Shown here: in pieces, positions 56,440 to 64,000 of the stretch
Position numbering within the stretch: position 1 is the first letter of the stretch
Layout of the letters: each line of letters begins with the position of its first letter
From: Tubulanus polymorphus
Taxonomy: Eukaryota; Nemertea; Palaeonemertea; Tubulaniformes; Tubulanidae
Assembly (NCBI RefSeq): GCF_964204645.1
Contig: NC_134031.1
Location: 21,201,307-21,265,306 of the forward strand
DNA length: 64,000 bases
Reading direction: 5' to 3'
Position numbers and translations under genes: made by a program
The notes under the pieces: generated by a model
The model's database searches: none
What the model saw: only the letters and a program-made list of their open reading frames with translations
Told to the model about the DNA's origin: nothing

Positions 56440-56895
56440 CCAATGATCATCATCATCATCAATATCAGACGAATGGGAAAAGTAGAGGCATCAATCCTCC
56501 TGCGGCAGTGACTCGAACCTCATGGCATCCAGATTGCCACGGTACGAAACCCTGCCACACTAGACCGAGTGCGCAGCAGATACATGCGCAGCTTAGATGA
56601 TGTCATTAATAGCCAATCAGAAATTCAGTTTTATTTTAGCCCGGGTTTACCCATTTATAGTTCTTCCGTGTAATTTACCTCAGTGATTAACGAGCAATCT
56701 GTTTGGTGCCGCAAGATTTCGCGCGGTAAAGCTGCGCATGCACCTGCGCACCCGGTCTAGTGTGGCAGGGGTTCGTACCGTGGCTGAGTGTAGCGAGCGA
56801 TGTCATCAGGTTCAAATCCCTCCCATGGGAGGATGTTGGTTGGTGTCCGACACGTTTGGACTGCTGTGGTGATTAATATCGGTTTAGCGACAGAT
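56440..56895. repeat. Divergent tRNA-like fold-back (C4)
   Basis: Left B box ATGAGGTTCGAGTCAC-like on the minus strand, right one CAGGTTCAAATCCC. Both A boxes kept. Confidence 0.6.
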
Positions 56896-58112
56896 GAAAT
56901 AAACTTACACTGTTTGATTAAATCAGTCGATGGAATCACTTTAGAACAAATTCACCACAAAACAGCGAGGTGAAGCCCATCGTGGTCTAGATATATCAGG
57001 ATGGAATGACGTCGATATGCTTGACTGAGCGCCACCAGTCCAAGTGCACCGTTTGTAGGATGTACCTGAAATAATTTGATTTCCCACAATGTCTGAGATG
57101 GAATATTTTTCGCCATTTAAACCAATGTTACAAACACTTACCAAATATTGAAATACTGATTTCAGGGGTCGGGAAGGAGGGTGGCAATATTTAGGTGAGG
57201 ATTTTGCTAAATTTCGTGTTATGGTAAAGCACGCCATTTTGATATTGCGTCATAGTGTACCTCAGATTGGGATTCCCGCCGCTAGACTGGTCACCGCCAC
57301 CTGCATTCGCAAGTAGAAATGGCAACCAGTCTATTGCAGGTCTCGGCTTCTTTTCGATTATATTGAATTTTTATATTCTACGCAATATTCAAAGAATTTA
57401 TTCTAATGAAAACCACGCTCTTGGATCAAAGGCCCGTGGATTACTACTTTAGTTCACAGAAATTCCGCTATCGTTATTCATAGGGGCAGCACTGAACGGT
57501 TGTTATCTGATGCAGTCTTGCTATTTTATTGCGGCATGTGAGGAATACAGATTTTTCTTAAGTCAAATTTCATTCATCACTCAACACTAGTTTGTTTGAA
57601 ATTAATAACTGTACCAACATTAGAGCTTTATATAAGGAGAGTAAATGGTATGATAGAATCTCCCTAATTCCGATCATTGGGACCAACAAAATTCATCCGT
57701 TTTACGGCAAATCCGGATTAAAAGTCATTTTCGTGTATATGAATGAATAAATTGACTGTAAATATTATCCGGATTAGACCAAAATTCGGATTAAGCCGAT
57801 GCGGATTAAACGATTTAGTTTGACTGTATTAGCCAATAGAATCAGTCTTGGAATACAGAAAGACGTTCACGAATGAGTTATGTACAAATACCGATATGAG
57901 AAAAGCTTAGATTCACCTCCTAAGCCATCACCCATGGAACTGGCCCCAGGGCACTAAAAAGGCAATTACCAAGAAACAAACACTGACGCGAGTGTTGGCC
58001 TGTTTAATAAATGCAGTAACCCTAGTGTTGGCCTGTTTGATAAACGCAGTAACCCTAGTGTTGGCCTTGTACCACACTGACCACACGTTTTCACAAACTT
58101 ATTCAGCCACCA

Positions 58113-58275
58113 GAACTCAGCGGTCTAGTGGTTAGCGTGCTCGGCCGGCATGCTGGAGTTCGCAGGTTCGAGTCCTACTAGGGTTAGGGTTACGTTCGAT
58201 CTAGGGTTAGGGTTAGTGCCTCAGGTTGGGGCTAATTTTTGGCCCAGCGAGGTATTTGTAGTACGATGATCATCT
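58113..58275 (+). mobile_element. tRNA-derived SINE head (B6)
   Basis: GGTTCGAGTCC kept. CTACTAGGGTTAGGG follows, with one substitution in the 3' side of the T stem. Confidence 0.7.
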
Positions 58276-58522
58276 GTTTGACTTAGGTTATTTTTTGGTG
58301 AATAGATTCTATACTAACTTATATATTTTGAACACAAATATTTGCTTTATCCTTAGAAGCCACTTTATTTAAAAGATACTTCGCTCAAAACAGTATTTTA
58401 TTTCTGAATGAATAAAAGAGTTGGTGACATTATTCAATATATATAAAAACCACAATATCTATTTTACGGTTGGTATGCAACAATTTCCACTCTTTTCCAT
58501 AGGTGTCGCTTTGGATAAATGT

Positions 58523-58789
58523 CTATATCTCTTGACCCAATGGGCCGATTACGATTAAACTTGATACACAGGTACTTTTATCAAGTCGCACTCGGGGTGG
58601 GTGAAATCGCTCTAGGTTGAAGTTACACTGACCTAAAACGGCTCCAAACAACGTGAAATTGGTAGTTAGGCCTACTACGAGTACGGGTAGAACACAGTTT
58701 GAAATCGTATCGTTGTAGGTTATCGTAAAGAAGATGAATCCGTAGGCACCTAATACGACGATTAACAGTACAAATATCGATATAGACAC
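58523..58789 (-). pseudogene. Hydrophobic reading frame (B6)
   Basis: Matches B1 at the V/R/T sites and keeps the GTCAGT donor-like site. Confidence 0.25.
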
Positions 58790-59478
58790 GCGGTTTTAGT
58801 CGAGACATTGATCGCCGGGTTTAAACATTCCTGGATATGACCATGTTTCACAATTAAATTCATCTTCTAAATGAGGACGACCATCGATCACGTGTCTAAT
58901 CGCATCATAATGGGTACGGGGTGTCCCGCGTTCGAACCAAGTAATTACTGATACTGGTTCAGAGTGGTATTGATACTGAATAGAGGATGTACAGGAGTAT
59001 CCCGAGTTCGAACCTAGTAATTACTGATACTGGTTCAGAGTGGTCTTGATACTGAATACAGGGGTGTCACGGTTTCGAACCAAGTAGTGGTCCAAGTTGC
59101 CCTTATGCTGGATAGAGGATGTCCCGACCGTACAGTGCTGCCGCTATGCTCATCGTTAGCGGGATTTCCATACACTAACTGAAGTCAACTCTGGCAAACG
59201 TCGTGCTGTCCAGTTATACTCCGTAACCCTTGCTTGCCAGAGTTGACTAACGTTAGTGTATGAAAATCCCGCTACCGATGGGCATTGAGGCAGCACCGTA
59301 CGGTAAAATGTTGATATCTTAAAAATAATTACTGATAACTGATTCAGAGTGGTCCTGATGCTGAATAGAGGATGTACAGGGGTGTCCCGTGTTCGAACCC
59401 AGCACTATTCTAGGTTGTTACTCGAAAAATGATTGAATAACGCACACACGACTTACAGCAAAATTTATCTATATTTAC

Positions 59479-60031
59479 TCCAGAGATGATTTTGATAAAA
59501 CCAATGTCTCTAGTAAACTTTGCATCATTCATGAATCTACTCAACCAAAATAAATAAAATTGAAACCAAATTTTAGAATCTACAGGGCTTCATTTCTGAA
59601 TGATTGTTTTTGTTTTGACTGGTGCGTTGTCATGGTGATGGCAAGGTGATATTCTGGATCCGATGTCTGGAAAAATAGTAATTCCTCAAAACAGAGCCAA
59701 ATTTCATACTGAAATCAATAACTACACTTATTTTCATCGATATGATAATGAAATGAGTTTATTTGAGCAAAATATACGTTATAGAAATTTATCACAGAAA
59801 TATAGAACTTGTCGATGTCGGCCGCGCCCCGCTGATAAACTAGGTGAAATACCTATTGTCACCGATTTAAGTTTTTAAGTTTCTTTGTTTGAAATACCGG
59901 TATTTTATTGGGAATATTTTTCACATAATTTTTCTGTGAACTATTGCACGGAAATCGCAACAAATTCCTAATTTCGTGGTTTTATTTCCTGCAACTATCA
60001 ATTCGGAGCGGCATTTAAAGTCTACCGGTGT
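59479..60031. repeat. Sub-block D, copy upstream of A3 (D3)
   Basis: Near-identical to about 41110-41665 and joined directly to the end of B6, so the single-copy stretch preceding D2 has no counterpart here. Confidence 0.8.
59663..59878 (+). CDS. 71-codon ATG frame, open only in D3
   Basis: Starts MSGKIVIPQNRAKFHTEIN, basic and rich in Tyr/Asn, with TCRCRPRPADKLGEIP towards the end. The D2 version is frameshifted, and the copies inside A blocks stop after about 25 codons. A CTAG/GTGAAA word within it could be a donor. Not recognised. Confidence 0.2.
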   Translation: MSGKIVIPQNRAKFHTEINNYTYFHRYDNEMSLFEQNIRYRNLSQKYRTCRCRPRPADKLGEIPIVTDLSF

Positions 60032-60218
60032 TATCAAATGATGATAAGCTCCTGTGTGTTGGACATAAAACACTCGGGTTTAACCGCCATGTCGAGCTGA
60101 TGCGTGTAAAACTGTCGGCCGACATTCAAGATACAATTAGTAAAATGTATGATTAATATCAAGTGTGGATCGAGGCCTAATATAAACTATTACTATCAAT
60201 ACAGATGGAGCATTTGAG

Positions 60219-60319
60219 CAGGGACTTGACACAAAAGCATTTTGACCCCAGTATCCTAGGTACTATATATAAAAAGACTGAGGATACTGGGGTCAAAATC
60301 TTTTTGTGTCAAGTCCCTG
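60219..60319 (+). repeat. 101-nt hairpin (A3)
   Basis: Identical to the A2 hairpin across both arms. Confidence 0.8.
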
Positions 60320-60513
60320 TAATTGCTATCAACACAGATGGAGAATTTGACCCCGCGGATACCCTTGATTTTATAGTGCTTTCTCTGACAGGTTTCTATG
60401 TTTATTTCAGGGTGATGCTCAACTAAATAACTGCAGTCATGCAGGAAGTTCAAGAAATAACTGTTTGCAATGAAGTGAACAAGTGATCCCTCAATTCAGG
60501 TAGATATATCTTA

Positions 60514-60938
60514 AGGTAGGGGCACATGAGCGTATTTTTTCGCCTGATCGCGGCGAATTTACAAATTGCCCGAAAAATTCGCTCGTGTGGCCACTCACGG
60601 CGACGACGATTTCGTCGGCCGACTCGATCGCCCGGTGAATCGCCTGTATCAAACATGTTTGATATTTTCGGCCGATTATTTACGCCGGCGATCGGATCGC
60701 CCGCAAATTCGCTCGTCTGCCCGCACTCAGCGAATTTCGCCGATCAATCCATTTTTATCAACCAATAGGATGCATTGTTGATATCATGTGATTCGTTAAC
60801 TCTCTCCCTCTTAGTGCCAGTCGCTGACCGAATTTCGGTTTGATCGCTTTGTGTGCCTGCTGGTATCGGGCGTATAATTTCGTTGGCGAATTTAATCGTC
60901 GCGATCGGGAGAAAAAATACGCTGGTGTGTCCCTAGCT
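60514..60938. mobile_element. PIF/Harbinger-like MITE, 425 bp (A3 only)
   Basis: Ends AGGTAGGGGCACATGAGCG and, inverted, AGCTAGGGACACACCAGCG, followed on both sides by TATTTTTTC. Flanked by TTA (60511-60513, 60939-60941). A1 and A2 have the empty site ATATCTTAGGCCC. A TTA target duplication fits PIF/Harbinger. Markedly richer in CG (CGATCGC words) than its surroundings, with no transposase frame. Confidence 0.88.
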
Positions 60939-61118
60939 TTAGGCCCTTGTCACAGACCTCTAGAAACCAGTTTCAGTGGTGTTTTAAAACCGAGTTAACC
61001 AAAATCCAAGCAGGTTTTCAGCGCAGTTCTCAAATCATTGATGCCATCATGATTTGAAAGCTTGTCAAAGATTGCGGCTCAATTTACTGTGTTTGGGACT
61101 TTGCAAAATTTCGCTGCG

Positions 61119-61247
61119 ATGAAATTTACTGTGGAAATATCAAACATGTTTGAATGGTGCGATTCACCTGCTGCTGAGCAACGAACACGCTGCAAATTTC
61201 ATTGTGAAATCTGTAATTTCAGACGGTGTGGGAATAAATTCATATAG
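61119..61247 (+). CDS. Small cysteine-bearing frame (A3)
   Basis: Identical over all 129 bases to A1 and A2, even though an upstream word differs (GGGACTTTGCAAAATTTCG). Confidence 0.2.
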   Translation: MKFTVEISNMFEWCDSPAAEQRTRCKFHCEICNFRRCGNKFI

Positions 61248-62695
61248 TGTTCCCTGCTCTAAGTCTGAACCAATTTACCGTTAAGTCTTGTATGAAAAAA
61301 GATTGTAACACTGAAAATTCTTGGCACTAAAAGCATTTTGAATCTTGTTGAATCTGTTTTCATTTTTTATCTGATGAAGAAATAATGATTTTCAGTGTTT
61401 TGTATTATTTCAGATGTAGGCGTAACGCTAGAGTTTTGTTTATTCTACTCAAAAGAAGATGATGTTTAGATCAGGTTTGTTTAGTTACTCTTATTCATGT
61501 CGAATATTTGATATGATTTTTGTGAATTGCTCTAATGATGTTATAATGAACGTTGTTTGATTTATTTTCAGTCTAATGGGGGAGGATCTCAATAACTGAA
61601 ACCTGCGACTCGTCTACACCTGAAATTGACTGCACGTCAAATGAATGAATTATTGAATGTAAATGACTGTGATGTTTAATGTTGATTAGAGGATTTGGAC
61701 CAGGGTGTCTGATATATACTGATGAATAGTTACTACATGATCGCCACCTATTGGAATTTTGCTGAACTACCAAATTATTGGATTGAACAGTATATCACAG
61801 ACGCCATCTATTAGAAATTTAGAAATTGATGTCTTGAGTGTCAAAATAAACGTAAAATTTATTTTAGATAAACACTTAAAATCTTTCCCAAGTTGAGTCT
61901 GAACTGTTTGTTTTGATCTGAATGTAGTCGATCACAATATCTGAGTGACTGTCAAAACCCTTTCAGGATTGGCACTTAACTATCCTATGAGTACAGAGAT
62001 GATTTTGATAAAACCAGTGTCTCTGGTAAACTTTGCATCATTCAGAATCTACTCAATCAAAATAAAGAAACTTGAAACCAAATTTGAGAATCTATATGCG
62101 TTGTCATGGTGATGGCAAGGTGAAATCTGGATCTGAGTTCGGGGAAAATAGTAATTCCTCAAAACAGAGCCAAATTTCATACTGAAATCAATAACTACAC
62201 TTATTTTTCATCGATATGATAACAGAATGAATTTATTTGAGCAAAATATTTCATAGAAATTTGTCACAAAAATATAGAACTTGACCTCGAATGATATGAA
62301 AGGGTGTTGAGTCTGGGTGACCTCTAGATACTTCAGATCGCACAGATGCTGATGATGATGATGATGATGATGATGAAAACTGTTATTTGTGTTCTCCTCT
62401 TCTTCAGAATCAGACTAAAATAGATCAAGAAAAGATATCTGTATTTTTATTTTAAGAGTCATTATCAGGCCACACCGAGGGGTAGGGTGAGAGGTTTGAG
62501 ACGGAAAACCCGATTCATAATAAATGAATGGTCCCACATCTCAAATATTACTATATATATTACTAAAACCTCCTAAAATCCAGTTGCTACCTGGTTCAAG
62601 TTGACGTGTTTTGACTACATGTAATTTGACCAGTAACTTTGTGCCCCACACCAAATCCAGATTTATCAAAGTGACGTAGTAAACAGTACCAAACA

Positions 62696-62880
62696 ATATA
62701 TCTACCCGTACCTGAATTGAGGGATCACTTGTTCACCTCATTGCCAAACAGTTATTCCGGCTGGAACTCCCTGATGACTGCAGTTATTTAGTAGAGCATC
62801 ACCCTGAAATAAACACAGAAACCTGTCTGTCAGAGAAAGCACTCTAAAATCCAGGGTATCCACCGCGGGGTCAAATCTGT
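62696..62880 (-). repeat. Inverted diverged copy of two transcript-H exons (A3)
   Basis: Reverse complement of about 60330-60510. Reading on the minus strand it keeps TTTATTTCAGGGTGATGC (acceptor and exon start) and CAATTCAGGTA (exon end and donor). It sits inside an A3-specific insertion (about 62640-62900) in a place where A1 and A2 are continuous. Confidence 0.75.
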
Positions 62881-63229
62881 AAACAGTATCTCATGAGACC
62901 AGTATTTAGCGCCTAATCGTATCGAAGGAGTCTCTACGAACCTGTTCGCTGGACGTTCGTCGCCCGATAGTTTATCGAGACAATTATATGCCCTCCATAT
63001 GATTTCTTCAGTCAGTTTTTATGTCACATCGTCTCGTGTACGACGCCGTCTCTATAATGAGATCACAAACATAGACTCGCCCAGTGAGAGGGTAGTCGGC
63101 GTCTTCAAGTCCCGACTTCCAGAATATCATAAAAAAAACTACCATTAACCAGTACCCCTAAAACCTCAATCAGTTAAGTATCAAAGCTGAAACAACCCCC
63201 GACTCGATATTTCAAGAGAAAACGTATCA

Positions 63230-63440
63230 AATACGCCCAGCCCATCCCGCTGTCGCAATAGCTCATCCCCCTATTGTTACAACACAATAGAACACGCCAC
63301 AATTGAAATATCCCGCGCACTAGCAATAGACGATATCCCCCAATTGAGATTGATTAGCCAATCAGCGGCCGCGTACTAAAGCGTGTCTGGGCTTGTCGCA
63401 GGCGCCGGGAAATTCGAGATTCGCTATTCTGATTGGATTT
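63230..63440 (+). promoter_or_regulatory. Promoter-like region (A3)
   Basis: TTAGCCAATCAGCG and TTCTGATTGG kept, with the CAATTG variants of A2. Downstream TGTGTAAGTAAG at about 63667 is a clean GTAAGT donor candidate for a first exon. Confidence 0.45.
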
Positions 63441-63690
63441 CACTCGCAAAGGAATACAATACGGAGAAAATGTTTTATAGGAGGTTTTTAGTGAATAAAT
63501 GGAATATTTTCAATCGAAATGTGATAAAAATATTGCTATTTTGCGAATGGATTTCATGAAAATTCTTAGACTGGACACGGAATTAAATTTACTTCAAAAC
63601 GTGGGATTGGATGAACTTAAATAATCACTGGATCCACGTCGGAATCTGAGAAAACGTTGCAGTTGTGTAAGTAAGTTTTTTTTGTATCAA

Positions 63691-64000
63691 CGATGGATTT
63701 ATCATTCTATACTTTAGGGATATGTTTTTCTTGAACAATATTTAGAAAGTAAGGTAAAGTTTGAAATTTGCTCGTTACAAAATGCAACTTAAATTTACTA
63801 ACGACTGGACTAATTTGACCCAACAATCAATATAGTGCTTTATGCATAAATTCAGCGCGATATTTCTCTTTAAAAAACCTCAGTCATCCTCATTAATCTG
63901 GGTGTCTAGTTGACTGATACAAATTACGTAACAGTAAAACAACAAACTGCGTTACGATGATGAACTGTGTTTTTATGTCGGTTTGATAGTTTATACGAGT
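63691..64000. other. Window end, no feature seen
   Basis: AT-rich sequence beyond recognisable similarity to A1 and A2. No frame, repeat or signal that I can support. Confidence 0.5.

Larger units (their letters stand above)
48291..57538. repeat. Duplicated block C, copy 4 (C4)
   Basis: Complete copy: a C4-only MITE near its start, gene G 49017-51542, left arm 51625-51823, C-rich 51824-52115, two tRNA-like units 52978-53165, a long CAG/CTG run near 53327, minisatellite (8 units) 53507-53825, tRNA-like 55060-55130, C-rich 55285-55490, right arm 55496-55690, fold-back 56440-56895. Both the hAT-like and the ACAGTG-type MITE are absent. Confidence 0.9.
57539..59478. repeat. Duplicated block B, copy 6 (B6)
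   Basis: Pogo-like MITE 57651-57826, two minisatellite units (57992-58067), SINE head 58113-58275, hydrophobic frame 58523-58789 with the same V/R/T variants as B1, fold-back 59127-59304 (left end decayed to ACCGTACAGT), B-box words near 58935 to 59397. Confidence 0.9.
60032..63690. repeat. Duplicated block A, copy 3 (A3), rearranged
   Basis: Lacks exon 1, the palindrome, the fold-back and the hAT-like MITE through one deletion. Carries hairpin 60219-60319, a PIF-like MITE, the 42-codon frame 61119-61247, a GAT microsatellite at 62347-62375, an inverted copy of two exons, and the promoter-like end 63230-63440. Similarity fades after about 63690. Confidence 0.85.

Overview
This is animal nuclear DNA, most likely from an invertebrate. 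It is AT-rich, has intron-type splice signals (GTAAGT donors, pyrimidine-AG acceptors), and is crowded with non-autonomous DNA transposons, a tRNA-derived SINE and CR1/L2-like non-LTR retrotransposon fragments. I see no operons, no ribosome-binding-site logic, no rRNA and no long intact protein gene. The species cannot be named from the sequence.

Almost the whole window is a mosaic of three segmentally duplicated block types. Approximate layout: A1 1-4277, B1 4278-6980, C1 6981-16306, B2 16307-18530, C2 18531-29752, B3 (truncated) 29753-30008, C3 (5'-truncated) 30009-37521, B4 37522-39533, single-copy stretch 39534-41030, sub-block D2 41031-41665, A2 41666-46094, B5 46095-48290, C4 48291-57538, B6 57539-59478, D3 59479-60031, A3 60032-63690, then about 300 unresolved bases. 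Copies agree base for base over long runs but differ by whole insertions, deletions and tandem-repeat numbers. Several insertions can therefore be dated and delimited by comparing filled and empty sites inside this one window.

Block A (+ strand) has exon-like pieces with splice sites, a fold-back element with a hAT-like MITE nested in it, a 95-101 nt hairpin, and a CpG-richer promoter-like end with CCAAT boxes and a CAATAG/CTATTG array. Block B carries a pogo-like MITE, a 33-bp minisatellite (1 to 34 units), a tRNA-derived SINE head followed by TTAGGG-like repeats, a hydrophobic reading frame on the minus strand, a fold-back element, and arrays of Pol III B-box-like words. Block C carries a putative spliced minus-strand gene (G) with a glutamine/alanine-rich repeat exon and a phase-compatible 95-codon frame. 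It also has two pyrimidine tracts bounded by a 200-bp inverted repeat, tandem tRNA-like units, a 40-bp minisatellite, a minus-strand tRNA-like sequence, and a 470-bp fold-back with two divergent tRNA-like promoters.

Copy-specific events include a 672-bp LINE fragment (B1), a 1.76-kb element with 572-bp terminal inverted repeats (C2), a LINE tail with a large microsatellite (A2/B5 junction), a PIF/Harbinger-like MITE (A3) and further MITEs. Marker combinations among both the B and the C copies show all four classes, which points to gene conversion or unequal exchange. Coding claims are weak throughout. The repeat, MITE and duplication claims are direct readings of the sequence.
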